Shown here piece by piece: positions 1 through 9,318 of a stretch of DNA of 58,344 nt. The translations under genes and the position numbers were made by a program. The notes beneath the pieces were generated by a model. That model was given only the letters and a program-made list of their open reading frames with translations. It had not been told where the DNA came from and did no database searches. The stretch's first letter is position 1, and each line of letters starts with the position of its first letter. Source of the stretch: Promethearchaeota archaeon (GTDB taxonomy: Archaea > Asgardarchaeota > Lokiarchaeia > Sigyniarchaeales > SOKP01); contig JABCSY010000011.1 of the NCBI GenBank assembly GCA_018238625.1, positions 1 through 58,344 of the forward strand, in the 5' to 3' direction.

Positions 1-368
1 GATGCTAAAGGAGCTTCAAGAAATTTTACATCAACAAAATGAAAAAAAGTAAGTGCCGTTAAGTGAAAATCTGGAAATGGAATAATCCCAAAGTAACGGT
101 ATTGCCTTAGCAAAGCGTGGTCTTTCTCAAATAACATCCCGTCCCCGAGGAGAAGGCTTAACGTCTTAATTGAGATTTGCATATACTCAGTGAAAGACAT
201 TTCAAGCCCTTTTCCAACTTTCTTTTCTTTATTCTTAGATTCGAAATCTTTCCCCTTAATTGATTGAGGGAACATGTAAATTGGTTGAGGACCTAATTTG
301 TCGTAGGCGCAAAACACTAGCCCTTTGACTATAGAAGACTCAATTAAATCATCCATTACATAGAACAT
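1..368 (-). CDS. Longin-like N-terminal domain protein (partial, probable GTPase fusion)
   Basis: The reading frame starts at ATG 368 (or ATG 356) on the minus strand and runs off the left edge, so only about 120 residues are visible. The sequence contains GPQPIYMFP, then KTLSLLLGDG, then YFGIIPFPDFHLTALTFF. The same motifs occur in the same order at the N termini of the Arf-like GTPase at 13449-14867 and the Rab-like GTPase at 28808-29857. The fold looks longin/roadblock-like (alternating beta strands and one long helix), which is my inference from pattern. The missing C-terminal part may therefore hold a GTPase domain, but this cannot be seen here. The gene is divergent from the PurM-like gene, with under 80 bases between starts. 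Confidence 0.6.
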   Translation of the reverse strand, partial: MFYVMDDLIESSIVKGLVFCAYDKLGPQPIYMFPQSIKGKDFESKNKEKKVGKGLEMSFTEYMQISIKTLSLLLGDGMLFEKDHALLRQYRYFGIIPFPDFHLTALTFFHFVDVKFLEAPLA

Positions 369-446
369 TCTGTAATATTATTTTTGAATAATAAAGGTAG
401 GAAAGTTAATTATTTAATAATAATAGATTTTTTACTAGAACTATCG

Positions 447-1403
447 ATGTTAAAAAAAATTGCAGAATCTATTAAGAAAAATAGCAATATAATTGAAAAA
501 AAAAGCATTGATCCCGTAGTTCAATTCATAAATTTAAATTCTTTCAGAAGTTCTCGTATTTTCTCGGACATAGGGGAAGACTCGGCTGCAGTTAAGAACG
601 ATAATGGAATGTACACGTTAGTAACAACCGATCGGATTAAAACTACTTTTATTGAGAAGTTTCCATTTGGCGCTGGCTTTAGTTCCATCTTGGTTGGAGT
701 AGATGACATTTACGCGTGTGGAGGGACGCCTTTAGCCGCAAGCCTGATAATTTCTTTTAAAGATCAAACGATTGGGCAAAAAATTATTGAAGGCGTGTGC
801 GCCGGCTCGAATAAATTTAATGTTCCGATAATTCGGGGTCACACTAATATGAAAGATTATTACGAACTAAGTACTGCCCTAATAGGAGAAATCAAAAAAG
901 AAGATTACATATCTGCGAAAAATGCACAACCAAACGATAACGTCATTTTAGCCGTAGATTTTGAAGGTCGAATCGGGAGAGCAAGCAATTTACATTGGGA
1001 CACGACTACGTTTAAAGATTCTGAAATAGTTTTAAATAAAAGAAAATCTATGAATGTTATTGCCCAAGAGCACCTTGCCAACTCGTCGAAAGATGTGTCC
1101 AATGGTGGAATTTTCGGTACGATTTTTCAATTAATAAAATATTCCAAAGTTGGAGCGGATATAAATATAGAAAAAATCGTAATTCCTCCCACACTAATAG
1201 AAAAGGCTTATAATTTAGAGACCTATGTTCAAATGTATTTAACAACCTCTTATATTTTAACCGCACCAGAAGAGACGTGTCAAGATGTATTAAAGATTTT
1301 CAACGCTCATGACATGTCTGCTGCAGTAATTGGAAGGATAAGTGATGAATCAGAATTAAATATTAATGACGGTAAGGATTCAATCAAAGTTATAGAATTT
1401 TAA
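447..1403 (+). CDS. AIR synthase-related (PurM-like) protein
   Basis: A protein of 318 residues from ATG 447. An in-frame TTG at 384 would add 21 residues, but it lies almost on the divergent gene's start, so I prefer 447. It has the PurM/SelD/ThiL superfamily layout: an acidic nucleotide-binding loop DIGEDSAAV about 35 residues in, a segment GVDDIYACGGTPLAASLIISF typical of the dimer-interface strand, and KDVSNGGIFGTIFQL in the C-terminal half. This last motif resembles methanogenesis marker protein 2 and the sll0787 AIR-synthase-related family more than true PurM, SelD or ThiL. Members bind ATP and probably phosphorylate or activate a small substrate; the substrate is unknown. No neighbour points to purine or thiamine synthesis. 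Confidence 0.7.
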   Translation: MLKKIAESIKKNSNIIEKKSIDPVVQFINLNSFRSSRIFSDIGEDSAAVKNDNGMYTLVTTDRIKTTFIEKFPFGAGFSSILVGVDDIYACGGTPLAASLIISFKDQTIGQKIIEGVCAGSNKFNVPIIRGHTNMKDYYELSTALIGEIKKEDYISAKNAQPNDNVILAVDFEGRIGRASNLHWDTTTFKDSEIVLNKRKSMNVIAQEHLANSSKDVSNGGIFGTIFQLIKYSKVGADINIEKIVIPPTLIEKAYNLETYVQMYLTTSYILTAPEETCQDVLKIFNAHDMSAAVIGRISDESELNINDGKDSIKVIEF

Positions 1404-1494
1404 TGCAAAAATAACAATAGAAAATTATAATTTTTAGCATGAAGTTATTTATGAATTTTTCGTATCTAAAAATCAAATCAATAAAAAAAAAAGA

Positions 1495-4400
1495 TTAATT
1501 ATTATATTTTTTATTTCTTTTTCGCCATAGAATAGTGCTCGCTAAAAAGACAGCGGATATCCAGACTATAGATATATTAACAAATGCAATACCAGCGCTA
1601 AAAACTAGAGTGCTTCCATCAATCCAATCGTAATCAGTATCTACGCTTGTACCAGCCTTTTTATCAACGGTTTCAAAAGTAAAAGAACCCACCAAGAAAT
1701 TCTTTCTCCATATCTCTACAGTGTAAACTTCAGGCGTTTTCAAAGTCTTAAAATTCGTAATATACAGCTCACCAATAGAGTCAATACGATAATTCAAAGA
1801 AACATCTCCAAATGTAGCGTTTTGTAAAATTTCTCCAGGGTTATCGAATGCATATATAACGATATTAAGCTCTTCGTTGTAGACAAATGGCGTGTTGGGA
1901 TCCACCGCTTCCGCCACTCTAAGTGAATATTTAACGGGCATTGTTCGTCCCGGATTACTCTGTTCAGTCGAAGGCAATAATACCAAGATTGCCCAATTTC
2001 TGATACTAAAACTAGTGGTGTTTAACCCAATCTGGTCGAATATATCACTTGCTTCAACAATAAGCATATAGTAACCGTCAAGTAGTTCAGTTGTATCAAA
2101 AAATAACTGCCATTCTTTAGTTATTTCGTTGTATATTGCTGGCATATTTTCAAAATCATCGTGAATAAAAATTCCATTTGCTCCATCATCCTCACGAATA
2201 GTAAGGTTTACCCAAATAACCCTGCTCTCGTCTTCTGCTTTCCCTGTAAATACAATACCGTCTTGCAAAGCTTGACCCTCTCTTGGTGTCTCCACTGTAA
2301 TAGAAGGAAGTGTAATCTCTTTAAAGAGCGCAAATATGGATAAACTTTCTACTTCACCATATATGATATTTGCATCTGTGTCTACCCAAGTTGTTACGTC
2401 AATCCACTTCTCGTCCTTAGAATCCCAGTGTTTTAACTTAAGATTTTTCTCATTTCCTTTGACAAGCGTTTCATTGTATGGTATAGCAATTTCAATAGTT
2501 CCTGCGAAAGAAGCAGTTGTTGATATATCGTAATAAGTACCAGTCAATAAAAATCCTGATGGTGGGTCCGGACCTATATCTTGAATAGAGATCTTAGTAG
2601 TTCCTCCGGAAGTAATCCTATAAAATATTAAAGTTATACCTGAATCCTGATCGTTAAATTTTATACATTCACCAACAGGTGTATTACATCCATCGTCCCA
2701 AATCGGGTAATTATCTTGGCTTCCTGCTGTTCCAAGAATAATATTCGGCGTATCTCCAATCCCATCGTCGTCAAAATCCACACCTAAATAATCGTTCCAA
2801 TAATTACCAATCGTACCATCGTCCCATTGATTATTGCTACCATCATCTTGAGCTTGGGAGAGCCCAGATGGGTTATTGTCGATAAATATATTGTGGTGAA
2901 TTATATTACTACTCCCACCGGCGATATAAATACCATGCAAGCGATTTGATTCTAAATAATTATTGGATACAATGCAATCTGATGTACCATGTGAACCATA
3001 AAAAGCCATATAAATTCCTTCCTTGAAATTGTTGTTACAAATATTATCGATAATTAAACAATTTGAACTGAAAATATAGATACCTTGATAGTTATTATTA
3101 CACGTATTATTGGCTACTTTAGAGTAATCAGACTGTCCTATTATGATACCAACTCCTTGACCGCCTTTGCATGTATTATTAATAATAGCAGAATAGGGAG
3201 ATTGACCAATCATTATTCCCCGTATACAGTTGATGCACGTATTGTTTATGACTTCAGCATAAGCAGAACTCCAAAGGCTAATCCCAAACTCGTTGATAAC
3301 ATTTCTACATGTATTGTTTATAATTTTAGCTGTCCCATCAGCGACATTGTCAATGTAAATACCATAAGATAAAGCTTCAATATAACAATTGCGTATTATG
3401 AAATACTCAGAACTATCTATAATATGGATTCCTGTACTACTTGAGGTTATTATTTGGAAGTTTTCAATAATGTAAGGATCATTTAAAGTTCCCGAACCTG
3501 TACATACTTTATATTTAAGAGCCCAAGTCCAATTATGAGCTCCAACACCAGTAGCATCTCCGTCAATGAAAATTGGTAAATGTGCTGGATCCATATAATT
3601 TAAAGGATCGGAATCGAGAATCAAGACTTCTTCTCCATCAGATAAACCATCACCATCAGTATTTGGATTAAGAGGATCTGTACCATAAATCACTTCTTCG
3701 TATACATCCAATATTCCATCATTGTCGGAATCAATTGATATCCAGCTTTTTTCATCAATAAATGGATATGGATCATATCCCGCCCTTGGCCAAGGTATAT
3801 TAGTGTCACCTATTCCATCCCCAGCAATAGCATGCTTTTCAGTGCCACTTCCATCATCAAGTCCATTATAATCAGAATAATAGTTTCCCTCTAATAATTC
3901 TGGATGATACCAATAATTATTTATAGAGGATTCTACCCATATTTGTCTATCATAATTATTTATAAAGTTATTATGATAAACAAGATTATTATTAGAGTTT
4001 TCATGGATAAAAACACCACACCAATTATGTTCAGCATTGTTAGCTGACAAAATGTTGTCATTCGAATTTCTAAATATTTTAAAACCATAATTAGCATTTG
4101 ATACAATATTTCCTATAAAAATATTGTAAGAACTACTAGATAATGTAAAACCACAATAGGTGCTACCATCGGCTAGATTATTTAAAAAAGTATTATAATT
4201 TGAATCAGTGAGATGAAATCCTTTTCCATTATTAATAACTATGTTATCAGAAAGGAAATTGTTGTCAGAACTATCAAATAGATAAAATGCGGCTTCAGGA
4301 TTTTCTATGGCTGTGTTATAATTAAGTATGTTGAACTCTGAACCAGACCTTAAAAAGAACGCTATATATGTGTTTTGATAAGCAATATTATTTGAGATTA

Positions 4401-7400
4401 CATTGTTAGAACTACTTGATATATAAAAACCATAAAAACAGGAGGTTACTCTGTTTTCGGTAATTGTATTGAAATCAGAAAAAGAGAGATAAAACCCATA
4501 AGTCCACCTCTCAATAGCAACATCTTTAATTGTGACCCCAGTTCTACCATTTAAATAAAACCCAGTTCCTGTTCCGCCTCCTTTTAATTTAAATCCATTA
4601 CCGTCAATAACTATATTATCAGCAGTTATTATTATGGGTCCATAAATATCTTCAGTAAAAGTAAAATCAGAGTCTATATAAAGTTTTGGAGACATTCCAG
4701 TCATTACTACGAATTCTGAAAGACTTGATATGTTACCATAAAGAATATTATTTGTTGTGTCAATGACAGTGGTAATATCTTCCCATTGACCAATCTCCGT
4801 GCTCCAATGCATAAGTCTCGGATTTCCCACATTATAAGGTATTGCTATAGTAATTACTCCAGAATAACTAGCTGTTGTAGTGATATCGTAATATTGTCCC
4901 GACACACTGAATCCTGATGGGGGGGGATTTCCTGTATCACTGGTACTAATACTTGTTGTACCGCTCTCAGTAATATCGCTAAATTTAATAGATATACCTG
5001 AAACGGGGTCTTCAAGTTCTACATCTTCTCCAATAGGCGTATTTTCACCATCGTCCCAAATTGGGTAATTATCTAAGCTCCCCGCCGAGCCACTAATTAG
5101 GTATGGAGAATCGCCAATTCCATCATCGTTAAAATCTATGCCGGAATAATCGTCCCAATAGTTCCCTATGACACCATCATCCCATTGGTTATTCGTTCCA
5201 TCATCTAGTGCGTTTATGTTGTTTCCAATAAAATTATTATTCGAAATAATATTATTAGAAGCGTTACCTGTTAAAAAGAAACCCTTGAATAAATTATTTA
5301 GAGCAGTATTATGGGTAAGACTATTACTATCGCTTGAATACATTCCAAAACCGTATGAATTTTCGATAGCAAGGTTATCTATAAGAAAATTATTTGAACC
5401 GGTAAATAAAAAGAATCCATGGGTGTTTTCATTAGCAGTGTTGCTTGTTATGGTGTTATAAGAACTAAAATATAGATATAAACCTACGACTTCGTTACTT
5501 TGCATGTCGTTTCCAGTAATAGTTATATCAGTACAATGCATTAAGCAAATTCCATAATAATTATTATCTGAGCAATCGTTATTGATTAACTTTCCATTCT
5601 TTACATTATATAGTTTGATTCCAGCATCATATTTGTCTGTGCCTGAATTATAAGCATAACAATTTTCAATTACAAAGTATACATCTGAATTTCTAATCTC
5701 AATTCCACTACCAGAATTCTCAGCATTTATTGTAATATCTTTAATTACGTACGGATCGGTTTCTATACCAGAACCGGTACACCACCACTGATTAACAGCC
5801 CACGACCAGTTTACTTCAGTATTATCATCATCAATATAAATACTAAGTATCGCATCAACAGTAAACATATTAAAAGAACTCCAACTACACCAATTTCCCA
5901 CATCATCTTTTGCATTCACGCGCCAATAATAATCACCATCATATAGACCTGATACAGAGTACTGTACGTCCGTAAGGGTCGTATCAATTATTGGAGATGA
6001 AAAATCAGTATTCATATAAACCTGGATTCCATATTCAACAGCATCAGCAATATCAGTCCATTGAAAAATAACAGTATCATCGTTGATTACTGAATCCATA
6101 GAAGGCGATAACAAAGTAGGTGTTGCTGGAGGTATAGTATCGATTGTAAAAGACCAAGGACCACCTACAGGTCCATACCCCCAATTACACGCTTCATCTT
6201 GTGCGTGAAGAGTCCAATAATATATCCCATCCTCCAAATTTACAGTGGTTAATTGAGTATTAGTAGTAAATTCATGTTGAATTAAAGGATCCCAAAGCTC
6301 GATGTGATCGTCAATATATACCTGATAGAGTACCGCGTCAGGAACTTCTAACCATTTAAGAGTTGGCGTTTCTGTGTTTATTTTCGCACCATCGAGTGGT
6401 TCTAACAAAGTTGGACGGGCTGGTCTTATTGTGTCTATGATGTAAGACCAAGTATCGCTCCATTCACCATAGATTCCCACCGAGTTTTTAGCACATACAC
6501 GCCAATATTTTGTACCTTCAGTTAGAGATGATGGTGCTTGGATTTGCGTATCCGCGGTCCAACATGTTGAATATCCTACTGGATATGAAAAAGTAGGAGA
6601 TTTACTAAATTGTATTTTGTACTCTACTGCTCTTGGAACGGGATTCCACTCTACAATTGGTTGTCGAATTGTAACAAAACCACCATTATCTGGTGAAAGG
6701 AGAGTGGGTTTGCTTGGAGGCGTCGGATCCTCCGTGATTGTGAAGTATGGACTCTTACCAAAAATTGTACTATCTCTACGATCAACAATTTTAATATAAT
6801 AATCATCTCCGTAAAGCAGATCATTAGGAAGTGTATAATAAAAGGAATCGAGATCAGTAAATGTCCATAGCGCAGGTCTGTAAATAAAGGACTCTCCCTT
6901 AAAAAGCTCAATATTTATAGGTGAGTCAAAAAGAGAATAGCCCGTTGATTCCCAATTTACCCAATAACTACTTCCTGCTTCCCATACCGTGTTATCAGTA
7001 GGGTTTGTAACAGTGATAGATTTATGTTCTTCAATAATTGTAAATTCCTCACTAAAATCTCCAGTGAAAGTATTAAAACCTTCAGCTCTGACCATTATTT
7101 TATAATTTGTGAAATGACGATAATCACTCGGGATTGCCCACTCATACCAGCTTTCACCAGTAGGGTCGTTAGGTATATTTTCTCCGATTAATACAGTTTT
7201 GTGATAATAATATATTGGAATTAAAACAGTTATGTTAACGTAATCTATACTACCCGTATAATACCACTTAATGAATTGGCTCGTACCCGCTTCCCATACA
7301 GTATTGCTATTTGGATTTGTAATTGTTATTCTTATAGTTTCTCCATCGCTTGTTTTTGGCGTTGATTCATTTTTCCCATAGTCAAGAATGTCATCGACCA

Positions 7401-7485
7401 AATATGCTTGCGCTCCAATTATACTTATTAAAACACATAGAAAAATTGTTAAACCGATTTTTTTTGATATTTTGTTTTTTTTCAT
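1495..7485 (-). CDS. Giant cell-surface protein with Kre9-like, FN3-like and NosD beta-helix domains
   Basis: 1996 residues. Order of parts: a signal peptide at about 1-27; two Kre9/KNH-like beta-sandwich repeats at about 45-250, each opening with ITVTNP...NTVWEAG; three fibronectin-III-like repeats at about 255-545, each opening with P-x-x-PTLL-x-P; a NosD/PbH1 right-handed beta-helix at about 550-780; a conserved linker module; a second beta-helix at about 935-1215; a thrombospondin-type-3 calcium loop stretch at about 1245-1290 (DSDNDGILD, NTDGDGLSDGEE); a third beta-helix at about 1305-1550; a second copy of the linker module; an Ig-like domain at about 1720-1810; and a C-terminal membrane helix at about 1965-1988 followed by RKRNKK. 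It is therefore probably exported and anchored with its bulk outside, as an S-layer-associated, adhesin or carbohydrate-binding protein. No catalytic residues are evident. Confidence 0.85.
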   Translation of the reverse strand: MKKNKISKKIGLTIFLCVLISIIGAQAYLVDDILDYGKNESTPKTSDGETIRITITNPNSNTVWEAGTSQFIKWYYTGSIDYVNITVLIPIYYYHKTVLIGENIPNDPTGESWYEWAIPSDYRHFTNYKIMVRAEGFNTFTGDFSEEFTIIEEHKSITVTNPTDNTVWEAGSSYWVNWESTGYSLFDSPINIELFKGESFIYRPALWTFTDLDSFYYTLPNDLLYGDDYYIKIVDRRDSTIFGKSPYFTITEDPTPPSKPTLLSPDNGGFVTIRQPIVEWNPVPRAVEYKIQFSKSPTFSYPVGYSTCWTADTQIQAPSSLTEGTKYWRVCAKNSVGIYGEWSDTWSYIIDTIRPARPTLLEPLDGAKINTETPTLKWLEVPDAVLYQVYIDDHIELWDPLIQHEFTTNTQLTTVNLEDGIYYWTLHAQDEACNWGYGPVGGPWSFTIDTIPPATPTLLSPSMDSVINDDTVIFQWTDIADAVEYGIQVYMNTDFSSPIIDTTLTDVQYSVSGLYDGDYYWRVNAKDDVGNWCSWSSFNMFTVDAILSIYIDDDNTEVNWSWAVNQWWCTGSGIETDPYVIKDITINAENSGSGIEIRNSDVYFVIENCYAYNSGTDKYDAGIKLYNVKNGKLINNDCSDNNYYGICLMHCTDITITGNDMQSNEVVGLYLYFSSYNTITSNTANENTHGFFLFTGSNNFLIDNLAIENSYGFGMYSSDSNSLTHNTALNNLFKGFFLTGNASNNIISNNNFIGNNINALDDGTNNQWDDGVIGNYWDDYSGIDFNDDGIGDSPYLISGSAGSLDNYPIWDDGENTPIGEDVELEDPVSGISIKFSDITESGTTSISTSDTGNPPPSGFSVSGQYYDITTTASYSGVITIAIPYNVGNPRLMHWSTEIGQWEDITTVIDTTNNILYGNISSLSEFVVMTGMSPKLYIDSDFTFTEDIYGPIIITADNIVIDGNGFKLKGGGTGTGFYLNGRTGVTIKDVAIERWTYGFYLSFSDFNTITENRVTSCFYGFYISSSSNNVISNNIAYQNTYIAFFLRSGSEFNILNYNTAIENPEAAFYLFDSSDNNFLSDNIVINNGKGFHLTDSNYNTFLNNLADGSTYCGFTLSSSSYNIFIGNIVSNANYGFKIFRNSNDNILSANNAEHNWCGVFIHENSNNNLVYHNNFINNYDRQIWVESSINNYWYHPELLEGNYYSDYNGLDDGSGTEKHAIAGDGIGDTNIPWPRAGYDPYPFIDEKSWISIDSDNDGILDVYEEVIYGTDPLNPNTDGDGLSDGEEVLILDSDPLNYMDPAHLPIFIDGDATGVGAHNWTWALKYKVCTGSGTLNDPYIIENFQIITSSSTGIHIIDSSEYFIIRNCYIEALSYGIYIDNVADGTAKIINNTCRNVINEFGISLWSSAYAEVINNTCINCIRGIMIGQSPYSAIINNTCKGGQGVGIIIGQSDYSKVANNTCNNNYQGIYIFSSNCLIIDNICNNNFKEGIYMAFYGSHGTSDCIVSNNYLESNRLHGIYIAGGSSNIIHHNIFIDNNPSGLSQAQDDGSNNQWDDGTIGNYWNDYLGVDFDDDGIGDTPNIILGTAGSQDNYPIWDDGCNTPVGECIKFNDQDSGITLIFYRITSGGTTKISIQDIGPDPPSGFLLTGTYYDISTTASFAGTIEIAIPYNETLVKGNEKNLKLKHWDSKDEKWIDVTTWVDTDANIIYGEVESLSIFALFKEITLPSITVETPREGQALQDGIVFTGKAEDESRVIWVNLTIREDDGANGIFIHDDFENMPAIYNEITKEWQLFFDTTELLDGYYMLIVEASDIFDQIGLNTTSFSIRNWAILVLLPSTEQSNPGRTMPVKYSLRVAEAVDPNTPFVYNEELNIVIYAFDNPGEILQNATFGDVSLNYRIDSIGELYITNFKTLKTPEVYTVEIWRKNFLVGSFTFETVDKKAGTSVDTDYDWIDGSTLVFSAGIAFVNISIVWISAVFLASTILWRKRNKKYNN
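2315..2840 (-). repeat. Intragenic duplicated module, copy 2
   Basis: Within the giant surface protein, this block encodes NNQWDDGTIGNYW..., DNYPIWDDG, a PPSGF segment and YYDISTTAS...IAIPYN, ending near SLSIFAL. It matches the block at 4695-5200 over roughly 165 residues in the same order. The similarity shows an internal duplication of a NosD terminal turn plus a following beta-sandwich module. Confidence 0.8.
4695..5200 (-). repeat. Intragenic duplicated module, copy 1
   Basis: This partner of the block at 2315-2840 encodes NNQWDDGVIGNYW..., DNYPIWDDG, PPSGF and YYDITTTAS...IAIPYN, ending near SLSEFVV. Each copy closes one beta-helix region of the surface protein, so the unit that was duplicated is probably beta-helix plus module. 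Confidence 0.8.
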
Positions 7486-7906
7486 TTTTTATATTTCACT
7501 TTTTTTTAAATTAATTTTTTATCAGATTTACTGTAGCTACTAAGCGTAGTTACAATTGTGAATTAAATACGTATTATCGTATATATAGTCATACTTCCAA
7601 TAGTTTCATGGAAGTTCCAATTTTTCCTGGAAGGTATCCTAAATAAAACTAAAAAAAGAAAAATAAAATTATTTTTTTGCCCTCATTTAATATTTTGCAT
7701 TAGATCTATACATTAATGTATAGGTATTATTCCTAGATCTATAAGTATATCATATAATCCTAATAAAACTGATTCTTAAACGTCACTTACTTTTATGATT
7801 AATGGTGTTTAGAGTGCTATCCTTAAGGACCAATATAATCGATAAGAAGCAAGCTATAAGAAACAATATATGTCCCAAATCAAACGATAATTCTCGTTAT
7901 TAGCCT
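7486..7906. other. Intergenic region, no gene seen
   Basis: About 420 AT-rich bases between the starts of the surface-protein gene and the end of the zinc-ribbon gene. It must hold the promoter of the surface-protein gene; several TATA-like stretches lie at 7540-7600 and 7700-7760. I see no reading frame, tRNA or convincing hairpin. Confidence 0.4.
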
Positions 7907-8104
7907 TTATTTAAGATTTGACAGGCTAAAAATCTGTTTCGGAATATATGTATTACATCTTGGACATTGATAAATCTGTTTTATATCTTTAGGTATGTGA
8001 TGAACTTGTTCCATGATATGTCCACAAGCTGGGCAGTAAACTGAAGAATCCTTTCGATACGGGGCTGTAAAAATACTTGGTTTTAATCTGTATTTTGTTT
8101 CCAT
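7907..8104 (-). CDS. Small zinc-ribbon protein
   Basis: 65 residues with two Cys pairs, CPAC at 24-27 and CPRC at 47-50, separated by 19 residues, the usual spacing of a zinc ribbon. The rest is basic and has no other domain. Such proteins in archaea often act as nucleic-acid-binding or adaptor factors, but no specific role can be assigned. It is divergent from the LOG-like gene, and the intervening region holds repeated CGATCA sites that may control one or both genes. Confidence 0.6.
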   Translation of the reverse strand: METKYRLKPSIFTAPYRKDSSVYCPACGHIMEQVHHIPKDIKQIYQCPRCNTYIPKQIFSLSNLK

Positions 8105-8123
8105 ATAATTATAATATGGATTT

Positions 8124-8183
8124 CGATCATTTAAACTTTGTTCTCGATCATATGGTGATCGTTATGCAAAGTTCCGATGATCA
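8124..8183. promoter_or_regulatory. Cluster of CGATCA sites with an inverted repeat
   Basis: CGATCA occurs at 8124-8129 and again at 8145-8150, where it forms an inverted repeat with TGATCG at 8156-8161 around a 5-base spacer. A related CGATGATCA lies at 8175-8183. The cluster sits between two divergent genes and looks like a binding site for a dimeric regulator. The regulator is unknown. Confidence 0.4.
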
Positions 8184-8300
8184 ATAAGCTCATTTTGAAA
8201 TTGAAAAATTTATTGGATACTTATCTTTCTAATCTTTCTAAACAAATAAAAATATTCGAGCAATAATAGGAATTATAGAAAAAATAAGAATTGAAATACA

Positions 8301-8861
8301 ATGAGTTTTAATTTCAAAAATAAATTTAAGGGAACTGTTTCTGTAATTGGCACTAGCCAAATCGATTCAAAAACGGAGAAATTAGCTATTGAATTGGGAC
8401 GCGTGCTAGCTATAAACAATTTTGCTGTTGCGTGTGGAGGGCTTTCTGGAGTTATGGAAGCGGTTTGTAAAGGAGCGAAACAAGAAGGGGGATTCACGAT
8501 AGGAATAATTCCTTTTAAAGATAAGCACTTAGCAAATAAATATGTTGATGTCGTTATTCCAGTTCCGTTTTCTCAAGCGCGAAATATAGTCGTCGTGCTT
8601 AGTGGAGACGCAGTAGTCGCAATAGCGGGGAAAGCAGGCACCTTATCAGAAATATGCTTCGCTTGGATATACGAGAAACCAATCGTCGCGCTAACTGGTG
8701 CTGTAGGGGGGTGGTCCTCTAAAATGGCAGGCAAAAAAATCGACGATAGAAGAAGCGATTCGATATATGGAGCAAAAACAGCTCTAGAAGCGGTCGAGAA
8801 ATTGAACGAACTTTTTGAAAAAGGAACTAATGCTAAGTATGGTATGCCAAATGAATTTTAA
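8301..8861 (+). CDS. TIGR00725/LOG-like Rossmann-fold protein
   Basis: 186 residues from ATG 8301. The order VIGTS, CGGLSGVMEA, IPVPFSQARNIVVVLSGDAVVAIAGKAGTLSEI matches the TIGR00725 family (lysine-decarboxylase-like, related to LOG and molybdenum-cofactor carrier proteins). The GKAGTLSEI stretch is the nucleotide-phosphate-binding loop that corresponds to PGGxGTxxE in LOG proteins. The biochemical substrate is unknown; LOG relatives cleave nucleoside monophosphates and MCP relatives bind molybdenum cofactor. The next gene follows after about 55 bases on the same strand. Confidence 0.75.
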   Translation: MSFNFKNKFKGTVSVIGTSQIDSKTEKLAIELGRVLAINNFAVACGGLSGVMEAVCKGAKQEGGFTIGIIPFKDKHLANKYVDVVIPVPFSQARNIVVVLSGDAVVAIAGKAGTLSEICFAWIYEKPIVALTGAVGGWSSKMAGKKIDDRRSDSIYGAKTALEAVEKLNELFEKGTNAKYGMPNEF

Positions 8862-8915
8862 AAAAGTTAAAAGCTTAAATAAAATATTTGATAAGATATT
8901 TTTAAGGTGTTATGG

Positions 8916-9173
8916 ATGGTAAAAATTAGTGGAGGAGATGGCTTTTCTTTCGAAGAAGCTATAAAAATCTCAGAATGCGACAATATTGAAGGCGTAGAAC
9001 AGGAATACGTTGAAGTTCGAAAAAGATTTGGCAAGTATCAATCAATTAGGCAGAGTTTACATGACAAAAATGGAAAAATGTACGATGTTTTGGAATTGAA
9101 ATTGGAGGACGGTCGAGAAATTACTTTCTATTTCGATATTTCAGATTTTTTCGGAAAGGGATTTGAATTTTAG
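8916..9173 (+). CDS. Hypothetical protein, 85 residues
   Basis: From ATG 8916 (an in-frame GTG at 8907 adds three residues). The sequence is compact, charged and soluble, with predicted strands near the C terminus (YDVLELKLEDGREITFYFDIS). I do not recognise the family. It follows the LOG-like gene closely on the same strand and may be co-transcribed with it. Confidence 0.5.
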   Translation: MVKISGGDGFSFEEAIKISECDNIEGVEQEYVEVRKRFGKYQSIRQSLHDKNGKMYDVLELKLEDGREITFYFDISDFFGKGFEF

Positions 9174-9318
9174 TATAAAACAATTTTTTTTACTAAATTT
9201 TAAGAATATCTCTTATTAATGAAAAAATATGCTAAACATTTTAATATTTAAGTTAAGGATAATTTTATAAGAATGTTTGATATATTATCTTACATAAGAA
9301 TATGGTTGTGAGGAATTC

